From Nostoc sp. WHI (GTDB lineage Bacteria > Cyanobacteriota > Cyanobacteriia > Cyanobacteriales > Nostocaceae): a DNA stretch of 64,000 bases. Positions 27,714 through 34,811 of this stretch are shown one piece after another (within the stretch, counting starts at the first letter, position 1; each line of letters opens with the position of its first letter). The translations under genes were made by a program, and so were the position numbers. The notes below the pieces were generated by a model. It made no database searches and was not told the origin of the DNA. It was given only the letters and a program-made list of their open reading frames with translations. The stretch lies in contig NZ_WBKM01000157.1 of assembly GCF_015714725.1 (NCBI RefSeq), positions 1 to 64,000 of the forward strand, read 5' to 3'.

Positions 27714-28108
27714 AATTCGACTGGTCAAGTTATTTAAAGCTTGCACAAACTCTGTTTGATGAAGCAAGTAATTCCTTAAGTCAGACAAGTGATTCATCAA
27801 TTAATGAAGCAAAGATACGCTCTTCTATTAGTAGAGCGTATTATTCAGCTTTTTGTCTAGTTAGAAACTACTTACGTGATATTGAAAAATACAGTAATTT
27901 AAAGACTGATAAGATTGGTATCCATGAATACGTAATTAAAGAGCTAGAAAGTAGTAAAAATGCAGATAGAAGATATTTAGGACAATGTTTATCTCGTCTA
28001 CGTGGATTGAGAAATGAAGTTGACTATGAAGATTATATAGCTTCTAATCTTCTTATTCCTAAGGCAAAGAAAACTTTGAACGATGCTAATAAGGTTATTG
28101 AATATTAA
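27710..28108 (+). CDS. HEPN domain-like protein
   Basis: A 132-residue helical protein with the HEPN-type helix SISRAYYSAFCLVRNYL (about residues 42-58) and a final helix LRGLRNEVDYEDYIASNLL. In MNT-HEPN systems this second motif is usually RxxxxH or R-x4-Y; here RNEVDY is present, so RNase activity is uncertain. It is coupled to the preceding gene by an ATGA overlap. The pair follows the VWA genes and borders a toxin-antitoxin island, which suggests a toxin-antitoxin or defence role. Confidence 0.65.
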   Translation: MKFDWSSYLKLAQTLFDEASNSLSQTSDSSINEAKIRSSISRAYYSAFCLVRNYLRDIEKYSNLKTDKIGIHEYVIKELESSKNADRRYLGQCLSRLRGLRNEVDYEDYIASNLLIPKAKKTLNDANKVIEY

Positions 28109-28170
28109 ATAAATTAACTAATAGTCAAAAACCATAAAAGCTTTTATTAAAAAATAACTGCATATTATTT

Positions 28171-28233
28171 ATGAAAATTACTGGTATTCATCATATTGCT
28201 ATTATTTGTTCTGATAGTCTCCCTAGAGAGTGA
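28171..28233 (+). pseudogene. 5' remnant of a VOC (glyoxalase-like) gene
   Basis: ATG at 28171 opens MKITGIHHIAIICSDS, the typical first strand of a vicinal-oxygen-chelate protein, and stops after 20 codons at 28231. A second, independent remnant of the same start is at 51457-51540. The short frame MNEVETLAELLID that follows at 28240 is another fragment I cannot place. Confidence 0.6.
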
Positions 28234-28347
28234 GGCATAATGAACGAAGTTGAAACCCTCGCAGAACTACTTATTGATTAACAACTACCGAAGAGTTTGA
28301 CTTATGCTGATCCAGAAGATTCTCCAAGAATTGCAAGACATCCCTGA

Positions 28348-28704
28348 TGCCCTTCTTGGACTAAGGCGATCGCTTCTCGCTTAGAGGATGTTTGAAAAGT
28401 CATCCAACGTATGTTTGACTACTCTAGCTATCGAGAAGTTGAACGAGAGAATGAGGGTTGTGGAACTTGCGATCGCTTCTCTGAGTTGCATTTAAGGCTC
28501 AAGCTGACACTTTTCAAACAACCTCTTAAAGTTGGCTTGTTGGATTAGCTGAGAAAGCTCTTGGTTGTCGCGTATATTTGCTTCTAGCATATAATTTGCT
28601 GTTTTGAAGTCAGTTATAGTTCTATGTTGTTACGCGATCGCCTATTTCCTTGTTCTTAAGTTATCAGCAAAACCTCTAGCAGTTACATAATTGAAGCGAT
28701 CGCC
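28348..28704. repeat. Partial duplication of the antitoxin gene 5' region
   Basis: 28348-28383 equals 29460-29495, and 28529-28704 matches 29496-29669 apart from a few changes. The second stretch holds the antitoxin start codon and its upstream region. The two halves of this copy are separated by the 142-bp element at 28384-28525, which must have inserted after the duplication or into an older copy. Confidence 0.85.
28384..28525. mobile_element. 142-bp MITE with TTA target duplication
   Basis: The ends GAGGATGTTTGAAAAGT and ACTTTTCAAACAACCTC are 17-bp terminal inverted repeats with one mismatch. TTA flanks both sides (28381-28383, 28526-28528), while the uninterrupted sequence at 29493-29495 has one TTA. 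A 3-bp TNA duplication and GAGG...TTTGAAAAG ends are compatible with IS5-family (IS1031-like) elements. There is no coding capacity, so movement would need a transposase from elsewhere. Confidence 0.85.
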
Positions 28705-28785
28705 TAACGCTTTACGACTCACAGTGCGATCGCCTTTAGGAGATGGATATTGATGCGATCGCTCAAACAAATCAGTTTATCTAGC

Positions 28786-29256
28786 TTATGGGGCATATTT
28801 TTGTAAGAACTCGCTTGGAGTGAAACATTCAAATTCTTCAGTTTGCTCGACAAGTGCGCGAATTAGTTTGTAATTTCTGGATACAAAACATTTTGCTTTT
28901 CCTTGCTTGGCAGTCAGGTAAACACCTGCATCTTCACGGGGAATTATGCCAGCATCAGCGATCGCTTGAATATCTTGGTCTTCTACAAATATGAAATCTA
29001 CTTTCAATTGCTGCCAAAGTCTTGTTAACAGACCACTTGACCAGTCTTTGTTTTGCAAGCGTTTACCAACTCGTAAGATTTGATCGATAAGTTCTTGAGA
29101 GAAGATAACTCTAGTTTGCTCATCGCTATTTTCATCACTTACTAGCAAGGATAAAATTTTGCTTTCATCGCTGGCTAAATCAAGCGCTCCCAGAATGTAG
29201 ATATTTGTATCGAGAAATATTGATTTGGGCAAACTAAACTTTGATTTCACCGTCAT
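28786..29256 (-). CDS. PIN domain toxin
   Basis: A 156-residue PIN-domain protein: SIFLDTNIYILG gives the first Asp, SQELIDQILRVG the mid Glu and Asp, and DAGVYLTAKQGKAKCFVSRN the last acidic pair near residue 115. Expected to be a metal-dependent RNase. Its start overlaps the end of the antitoxin gene by 23 bp, the usual arrangement antitoxin-first. Type II toxin-antitoxin pair. Confidence 0.82.
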   Translation of the reverse strand: MTVKSKFSLPKSIFLDTNIYILGALDLASDESKILSLLVSDENSDEQTRVIFSQELIDQILRVGKRLQNKDWSSGLLTRLWQQLKVDFIFVEDQDIQAIADAGIIPREDAGVYLTAKQGKAKCFVSRNYKLIRALVEQTEEFECFTPSEFLQKYAP

Positions 29257-29557
29257 TTAGCCTTTGCTCTCTTTCTGTTGATATTTCTTGTTTTACATCC
29301 TGAATAAGTTCCATAATTTTGTCGGTCGAGTCATAGCCATATTTGGTAAAAAGTTGATGCGACATAGTTGCAAATGCTTCGTTTGATAGCTGTTCTCGGC
29401 GATCGCTAATCCCTATCAAATGTTGAAACATTTCTAAACTTAACAGCACTGCTTTTGGTTGCCCTTCTTGGACTAAGGCGATCGCTTCTCGCTTAGAGTT
29501 GGCTTGTTGGATTAGCTGAGAAAGCTCTTGGTTGTCGCGTATATTTGCTTCTAGCAT
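29234..29557 (-). CDS. Type II antitoxin, Phd/RelB-like
   Basis: A 107-residue protein beginning MLEANIRDNQELSQLIQQAN, with EAIALVQEGQPKAVLLSLEMFQHL, the pattern of Phd/YefM-type antitoxins that bind DNA through their N-terminus and wrap the toxin with the C-terminal half. It overlaps the PIN toxin start by 23 bp. Part of its 5' region is duplicated upstream at 28348-28704. Confidence 0.8.
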   Translation of the reverse strand: MLEANIRDNQELSQLIQQANSKREAIALVQEGQPKAVLLSLEMFQHLIGISDRREQLSNEAFATMSHQLFTKYGYDSTDKIMELIQDVKQEISTEREQRLNDGEIKV

Positions 29558-29659
29558 ATAATTTGCTGTTTTGAAGTCAGTTATAATTCTATGTTACGCG
29601 ATCGCCTATTTCCTTGTTCTTAAGTTATCAGCAAAACCTCTAGCAGTTACATAATTGAA

Positions 29660-29902
29660 GCGATCGCCTAAAAATCACGACTCACAGGACTAGCGATCGC
29701 TTGTGGAGGAAAAATAGATAGATGCGATCGCCTAGAAATCACGATTCACATTAATTGCGATCGCTTGTGGAGGAAAAATAGATAGATGCGATCGCCTAGA
29801 AATTACGACTCACAGAAATAGCGATCGCCCTCAGTAAATATTTAATAGATAGATAATTGAAGCTATCGCCTAAAAACCACGACTCACAGAAATAGCGATC
29901 GC
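29660..29902. repeat. Cluster of four 41-bp HIP1-ended repeat units
   Basis: Units at 29660-29700, 29724-29764, 29788-29828 and 29862-29902 each start GCGATCGCCTA (one GCTATCGCC), contain ACGACTCACAG or ACGATTCACA in the middle, and end TAGCGATCGC or TTGCGATCGC. The spacers are about 23-33 bp and also similar (GGAGGAAAAATAGATAGAT). The 444-bp gene-free stretch up to the next gene is almost entirely this repeat. Other copies lie at 28696-28733, 32575-32614, 32680-32720 and 33458-33498. Confidence 0.9.
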
Positions 29903-30021
29903 ATACTACAAAACCTTTAGCAGATAGATAATTGAGGCGATCGCGTTTAAATTAGAGTTAAAATCTATAGTAATTTATGGTTAACGCCAAAATTACAATG
30001 TAATTGAGTAGGAACCGTATA

Positions 30022-31620
30022 ATGGCACTGACCTTTCAAAAGCTAGAGCTAGGAAGAAGCTTAAACGTTTTTCCAGATCAGGCTCCTAACACGGGTTATC
30101 TAAGCCCCGATAATTGGGATGATTACGGTTATAAAACCTTATTTCTCCTCACAATCTTTGATGAGCAAGGTAATAAGCAGACTATAGGTAATATTAAAAT
30201 AGGCTTTGTTGGTCAAAATGGGGGATGGACTCAAGAGCGAATTCCAGAGCAATTTGATGCGTTGTCTGTAGATTTTTATTCTCTTGGTGAGGATGCTGAT
30301 TATTATCAAAATATAATAAAAATATTGTCGCCAGAAATGGCGGCTAATTTGCTAGACGCTCTCGGCGATGTCGTACACGATCCTAATCGACTTCAGGTCG
30401 CCAAAACCCAGAGTGCTTTTAATACTTCTCTACTTAGGTATGTAAACCCCACGACTATTGAAAATCAATTCAGAAGGATTTTGCGCTATGGAGCCCCACT
30501 CACCGAGTACAAATTCTTTTATGAGAAGGCTGCTAACGAACGTTATTCTGGAATAAAGGTCGAATTTGCTGTTGAGCCAAATACCAAACCTTCTTCCAAT
30601 ATCCATATATTAATTGGTCGTAATGGCGTGGGGAAAACAACTCTTCTAAATAATATGGTAGATGCGCTTCTTCCTGATAGAGGTGCTGTGGAAGAAACTG
30701 GATATTTTGCGAAACCATCTCAATCGTTTGAAACTAAATCACTCAACGATGATTATTTTGCTGGTGTTGTTTCTGTTTCCTTTAGCGCTTTTGATCCTTT
30801 TACTCCTCCCAATGATCAGACCAATGCGAATATTGGAATGCGCTATTACTATGTAGGGCTGAAAAAGCGTGTTTCTCAACAAGAAGATCAGAATCTTTGG
30901 GGACTAAAAAATAAGGTTGATTTATGCCAAGACTTCATAAAGAGTTTAAAGATATGTTTTGTGTTAACAGCGAAGAAAGCCCGTTGGATAAATGCGGTTA
31001 AGACGTTAGAGTCAGATTTTAATTTTGCTGAGATGGATTTGCGTGAACTTAATAACGTATATGCGGCAGATCAATCCGACAATCAACAGACGTTTTCTGA
31101 AAAAGCAACAGCACTTTTCCAACGAATGAGTTCAGGTCACGCCATTGTACTTTTAACCGTTACAAAACTGGTTGAAACGGTCGAAGAAAAAACTTTAGTC
31201 CTGCTTGATGAACCCGAAAGCCATCTTCATCCACCATTATTATCAGCATTCACGCGAGCGTTATCTGATTTGCTGGTTAATCGTAATGGTGTAGCGATCA
31301 TCGCAACCCATTCGCCAGTGGTGTTACAAGAAGTGCCTAAATCTTGCGTTTCGATACTACGAAGAACTAGGCTCATTGCAAATGTTGATAGACCAGAAAG
31401 TGAGACATTTGCAGAAAATGTGGGGATTTTAACGCGAGAGGTTTTCGGATTAGAAGTTTCCAAATCTGGATTTCACAACTTATTGGAGAACTCTGTCGCT
31501 GAAGGTAAGAGCTACGAAGAAGTAGAACAAGAATATCAGCATCAACTTGGTTTTGAGGGGAAAACTATTTTACGTTCGATGATAATGATTAGAGATTCGC
31601 AATTGGGAGCTATCGAATGA
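30022..31620 (+). CDS. AAA ATPase, Septu PtuA-like
   Basis: About 532 residues from the ATG at 30022, which has AGGA nine bases upstream; a TTG at 30004 is an alternative. The first 195 residues are an unassigned N-terminal region. Then come Walker A LIGRNGVGKTTLLNN (about 197-211), an SSGHA signature near 370, Walker B LVLLDEPESHLHP (about 391-403) and the H-loop IIATHSPVVLQ. This is an AAA_15/21 SMC-like ATPase. It overlaps the HNH gene by four bases (ATGA), matching the two-gene Septu defence layout. The assignment is by architecture only. Confidence 0.78.
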   Translation: MALTFQKLELGRSLNVFPDQAPNTGYLSPDNWDDYGYKTLFLLTIFDEQGNKQTIGNIKIGFVGQNGGWTQERIPEQFDALSVDFYSLGEDADYYQNIIKILSPEMAANLLDALGDVVHDPNRLQVAKTQSAFNTSLLRYVNPTTIENQFRRILRYGAPLTEYKFFYEKAANERYSGIKVEFAVEPNTKPSSNIHILIGRNGVGKTTLLNNMVDALLPDRGAVEETGYFAKPSQSFETKSLNDDYFAGVVSVSFSAFDPFTPPNDQTNANIGMRYYYVGLKKRVSQQEDQNLWGLKNKVDLCQDFIKSLKICFVLTAKKARWINAVKTLESDFNFAEMDLRELNNVYAADQSDNQQTFSEKATALFQRMSSGHAIVLLTVTKLVETVEEKTLVLLDEPESHLHPPLLSAFTRALSDLLVNRNGVAIIATHSPVVLQEVPKSCVSILRRTRLIANVDRPESETFAENVGILTREVFGLEVSKSGFHNLLENSVAEGKSYEEVEQEYQHQLGFEGKTILRSMIMIRDSQLGAIE

Positions 31621-32480
31621 GGGCTTTAGCTACACCAAATGACGATCCTCAAGAAGTATATCAAAAATGCATCAATAGCATTACAGATGAAGATTTACGC
31701 ACACGCCTCAATCTGGTAACTAACGAGATTGTGGTTGCAGCAACCAATTACAAGCAAAAAGTAAAGGCTAAACAGCTTTATTCCATTCCACCAAATAACT
31801 GCGAGGATGATAAAAACGCTTTAGGCACAGTGACTAAAAAGGAGCTGAAAGATGTTTATAGCTCACATATGGTAGGAAGATCAAAACCAGCAAGAGCGAT
31901 CTATGACTCATTGTTATCACAGTCTCCTTTAGGTAAATGTCCATTTTGTGGTTTTGGTCAAGCTTCTACTTTAGATCATTACTTGCCTAAAGCTAAATAT
32001 CCTCAATTCTCGGTTCTCCCGTTTAATTTAGTACCATCCTGTAAAGATTGTAATACAGGTAAAAGCACGGCAATTGCAACTACAGCAGAAGGGCAAAGCC
32101 TACATCCTTATTTTGATCATCAGAACTTTATTGATGATCAATGGCTCTATGCGGAGGTAATACAAACGACACCTGCATTTATTCGCTTTTCTGTTAAAGC
32201 TCCAGATCACTGGGATGATGTATCTAAAATACGAGTTCAGTCGCACTTTAAAGCATTTAAGTTGGCTTCACGATATTCATTGGAAGCAGGTAATCAACTA
32301 GCTTGCCTGAGATATTCATTAGTCCATTCTCATCAGTTATGGGGACTAGATGGCATAAGAAAACAGTTAACTATAGAAGCCCAATCTTATTCTCGTCTGC
32401 ATAGTAATTCTTGGCAAACGGCTATGTTCCAAGCTCTTGTAGCAAGTGATTGGTATTGTAATGGTGGCTTTCAATTATAG
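31617..32480 (+). CDS. HNH endonuclease, Septu PtuB-like
   Basis: A 287-residue protein with a zinc-supported HNH motif: KCPFCGFG (C108, C111), the catalytic-type LDHYLPKAKYPQFSVLPFNL and the second pair SCKDCNTGKS at about 141-150. The region before residue 100 is helical and the last 100 residues (HPYFDHQNFIDDQWLY...) are unassigned. Translation is coupled to the upstream ATPase gene. In Septu the HNH protein is the effector nuclease controlled by the ATPase; here this role is inferred. Confidence 0.8.
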   Translation: MRALATPNDDPQEVYQKCINSITDEDLRTRLNLVTNEIVVAATNYKQKVKAKQLYSIPPNNCEDDKNALGTVTKKELKDVYSSHMVGRSKPARAIYDSLLSQSPLGKCPFCGFGQASTLDHYLPKAKYPQFSVLPFNLVPSCKDCNTGKSTAIATTAEGQSLHPYFDHQNFIDDQWLYAEVIQTTPAFIRFSVKAPDHWDDVSKIRVQSHFKAFKLASRYSLEAGNQLACLRYSLVHSHQLWGLDGIRKQLTIEAQSYSRLHSNSWQTAMFQALVASDWYCNGGFQL

Positions 32481-32574
32481 ATGGTTGGCTTGGTTTTTAA
32501 GTTTTAATAGGTTCTAGGCGATCGCAAAAAGAAATAATTGTTTAGCGATCACCTTTAGAAGATAGATTGTTAAT

Positions 32575-32720
32575 GAGATCGCCTAAAAATTACGACTCAC
32601 AGGAATAGCGATCGCCTTTAAAAGATAGATTGTTGATGCGATCACATACCGCAAAGCCTTTAGCAGATAGATAATTGAGGCGATCGCCTAAAAATCACGA
32701 CTCACAGAAATAGCGATCGC
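32575..32720. repeat. Two further 41-bp HIP1-ended repeat units
   Basis: Units at 32575-32614 (starting GAGATCGCCTA) and 32680-32720 fill most of the 240-bp gap between the HNH gene and the next gene. The last unit stops exactly where the minus-strand stop codon of the PD-(D/E)XK gene begins (32721-32723). A diverged HIP1 sequence lies between them. Confidence 0.85.
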
Positions 32721-33362
32721 CTAACTTCTCAAATCGCCAATATAAGCCCCAATTTGTTTAAGTCCCTGCAAAACTTGGATACGTTCTGATGTATTTTCAA
32801 GTAACCGATAAGTATGGGATCTAGTATATTGAGGGACATTTTGGTGGCGATCGCATTTCAAAAACAATACTTCTCTTCCGTTTGTAACCATTGCATAACA
32901 ACTTGACTGTAAGTTGGGAGCGCTCAACAAATAAGTAAGTGCTTGGGGAATTCCCGCCGTAACGTCTAGTCTTGCAGGTTTTGACTCGATTACCAAAATC
33001 CAAAAACTATCTTGAATCACCAAAATATCAATCCTGCCTTGAACTGCAATAGCATTAGCTTCGTCTGCAACTTCGATATTGGTACTTACTTCTGCTTTTA
33101 CCAAAAAAGGAAACTGATAGAAACCTGCTAAATCTAGCAATGGTGATATAACTATAAGCTTAACAATTTCTTCGAGAGGTGGTTCTTCTTGACTGAGATA
33201 GGTATAGTTTCGAGTGAGGCGATCTAGTCCTTGTAGTTCCGCTTCGGTTAGAGTCGGCGCATTATTTAACCATTCATCAAAAAAGCGATCGCTAGAGTCT
33301 AGTCTCAAGCCAAAAGTTTGACGGAGAGCGCCAAGGGTAAGGCTACTAGCATTTGTAATCAC
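32721..33362 (-). CDS. PD-(D/E)XK nuclease-like protein (type I restriction R N-terminal-like)
   Basis: A 213-residue protein with the nuclease core GRIDILV (D112) and FWILVIESKPARLD (E126-S-K128), preceded by FPFLVKAEVSTNIEVADEANAI. It matches the HsdR-N-like stand-alone proteins frequent in cyanobacteria. It has no helicase part, so it is not a complete restriction subunit. It is transcribed opposite to the Septu-like pair and is flanked on both sides by the HIP1-ended repeats. Role unknown; defence-related by motif and position. Confidence 0.75.
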   Translation of the reverse strand: MITNASSLTLGALRQTFGLRLDSSDRFFDEWLNNAPTLTEAELQGLDRLTRNYTYLSQEEPPLEEIVKLIVISPLLDLAGFYQFPFLVKAEVSTNIEVADEANAIAVQGRIDILVIQDSFWILVIESKPARLDVTAGIPQALTYLLSAPNLQSSCYAMVTNGREVLFLKCDRHQNVPQYTRSHTYRLLENTSERIQVLQGLKQIGAYIGDLRS

Positions 33363-33457
33363 GGTTAAATTCTTGTAGTAATTACATGAAGTTTAAAAGT
33401 CTAGACATTTGATCTAGGCTCCAATACCTAATATACGATATATATAAGAGCAAAAGA

Positions 33458-33498
33458 GCGATAGCCTAAAAATCACGATTCACAGTAATAGCGATCGC
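33458..33498. repeat. 41-bp HIP1-ended repeat unit
   Basis: Starts GCGATAGCCTAAAAATCACG and ends TAGCGATCGC. It is the eighth and rightmost copy I see, between the PD-(D/E)XK gene and the RelE-type module. Confidence 0.85.
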
Positions 33499-33554
33499 TC
33501 AAGTAGGACGATGCAAAAATTAAGGCTTGCTGAATATCTTTATCTGGAGTCCCT

Positions 33555-33800
33555 ATGAAAGCAATTAAAGTTATGGCAACCATTGATGAGCATGGACAAC
33601 TTACTTTAGATCATCCTTTAATGACTGATAAGAACAGTCGTGTTGAAGTAATTGTCCTGATCGCAGAAGCAGCAGAAATTGATGAAGATGAGCCATCTAA
33701 AGAAGTGATTGTAGAAGATTTTCGTCAAGCTTGGCATGAAGCTATGACCGGACAAACGATTCCCGTGGCTCAACTTTGGGCAGTACTTGAAGATGTCTGA
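33555..33800 (+). CDS. Antitoxin-like protein
   Basis: An 81-residue acidic protein. The N-terminus MKAIKVMATIDEHGQLTLDH resembles a beta-type AbrB/MazE-like strand seen in a cyanobacterial antitoxin family, and the second half (EVIVEDFRQAWHEAMTGQ) is an amphipathic helix. It overlaps the RelE-like toxin gene by a few bases. Type II antitoxin is inferred from this context. Confidence 0.72.
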   Translation: MKAIKVMATIDEHGQLTLDHPLMTDKNSRVEVIVLIAEAAEIDEDEPSKEVIVEDFRQAWHEAMTGQTIPVAQLWAVLEDV

Positions 33801-34158
33801 GCAACCGTTTATTCAAGTTGAAACCGCGCCAACGTTCAACCGGAATTTACGCACCCTCGCCAAGAAATATCGGAGTATTCGTAATGATATACAACCCGTA
33901 ATTGAACAACTTGAACGGGGAGAGTTACCTGGAGATCAAATATCTAAGATTGGTTATGCAGTTTTTAAGCTGCGAGTCCGAAATAGCGATGTTCAAAAAG
34001 GTAAAAGTGGTGGCTACCGTCTGATTTATTACATTAAAACAGCAATGGGGATTATTCTGCTCACTATTTATACTAAATCTGAACAAGCTGATATGGCAGC
34101 AGATGACATTAGGAGCATTATTACTGAGTATGAACAAAGTGCAGTTGAAGACCAATAA
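33793..34158 (+). CDS. RelE/ParE family toxin
   Basis: About 121 residues from ATG 33793; ATG 33787 two codons upstream is possible. The core reads FNRNLRTLAKKYRSIRNDI, GYAVFKLRVRNSDVQKGKSGGYRLIYYI and IILLTIYTKSEQADM, the normal RelE-superfamily layout of basic helix followed by sheet. Such toxins cut ribosome-bound mRNA or poison gyrase. It overlaps the preceding antitoxin gene by eight bases. Confidence 0.82.
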   Translation: MSEQPFIQVETAPTFNRNLRTLAKKYRSIRNDIQPVIEQLERGELPGDQISKIGYAVFKLRVRNSDVQKGKSGGYRLIYYIKTAMGIILLTIYTKSEQADMAADDIRSIITEYEQSAVEDQ

Positions 34159-34253
34159 ATTTTATAAGCAAATTTCTAATTAAGATCATTTAGGCATTGT
34201 AGCGGTTCCCAAATGGGTAAGGTATGGAAAGAAATAATTAACCACAAATAAAC

Positions 34254-34620
34254 GATACACCAAAATAAATGTGTGAATTACTTAAATAAACAAGTAAATA
34301 AGCCAATTTAGTAAGTTAAAGCTCATTTGACTTGCGGAAAATACCAAAATGAGTAAGCAAAATGCCAATTTAGTAAGTCAAACCTCATTTTGCTTAAGTC
34401 AAAGCTCATTTGACTTGCGGAAAACACCAAAATAAGTAAGCAAACTGGGGTTTGAATAAGTCAAAGCTCATTTGACTTGCGGAAAACACCAAAATGAGTA
34501 AGCAAATTGGAGTTTGAGTAAGTCAAAGCTCATTTTGCTTAAGTCAAAGGTCATTTTGCTTATTGAATATGAAGTTTTAATAAAGCAATCTGCCTTTTTG
34601 CTGATTAAATATAAATTTGA
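34254..34620. repeat. Large dispersed repeat (about 350 bp), copy A
   Basis: Starts GATACACCAAAATAAATGTG and ends CTGATTAAATATAAATTTG. In between there are alternating short repeats: AAGTCAAAGCTCATTTGACTT (a hairpin with 8-bp arms), GCGGAAAACACCAAAATGAG and GTAAGCAAACTGGGGTTTGA. Copies B and C are at 42999-43341 and 46766-47110. No protein is expected; short frames within it read as nonsense repeated motifs. The region has internal hairpins and could be a transcribed structured RNA or a non-autonomous element. Confidence 0.8.
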
Positions 34621-34636
34621 ATTACCCAAAAATCTT

Positions 34637-34734
34637 GAAAAACCTCACCCTGGTTCTGCTACGCAAAACCTGTCCCTCTCCTTACTAAGGAGAGGGAAAG
34701 ATTTACCCTTGGGTAAAGCTAGGGTGAGGTTTTT
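34637..34734. repeat. MITE-like element, family B, copy 3
   Basis: AAAACCTCACCCTGG at the left and AGGGTGAGGTTTTT at the right are terminal inverted repeats, with the shared ACGCAAAACCTGTCCCTCTC core. It sits directly behind the large repeat copy A and 80 bp downstream of the haloperoxidase stop. Confidence 0.75.
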
Positions 34735-34811
34735 AAGACTCAAAGCCTCTCTCCATGTAGGAGAGAGGCTTTGAGAGAGGTTAAAAGTGTACTAAGCCAA
34801 AGCGAGAACCA

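Noticed and set aside
29660-29902. Possible CRISPR array
   Set aside because: The repeated units are imperfect and HIP1-based, and the intervening sequences resemble each other, so they are not unique spacers. No cas gene is near.
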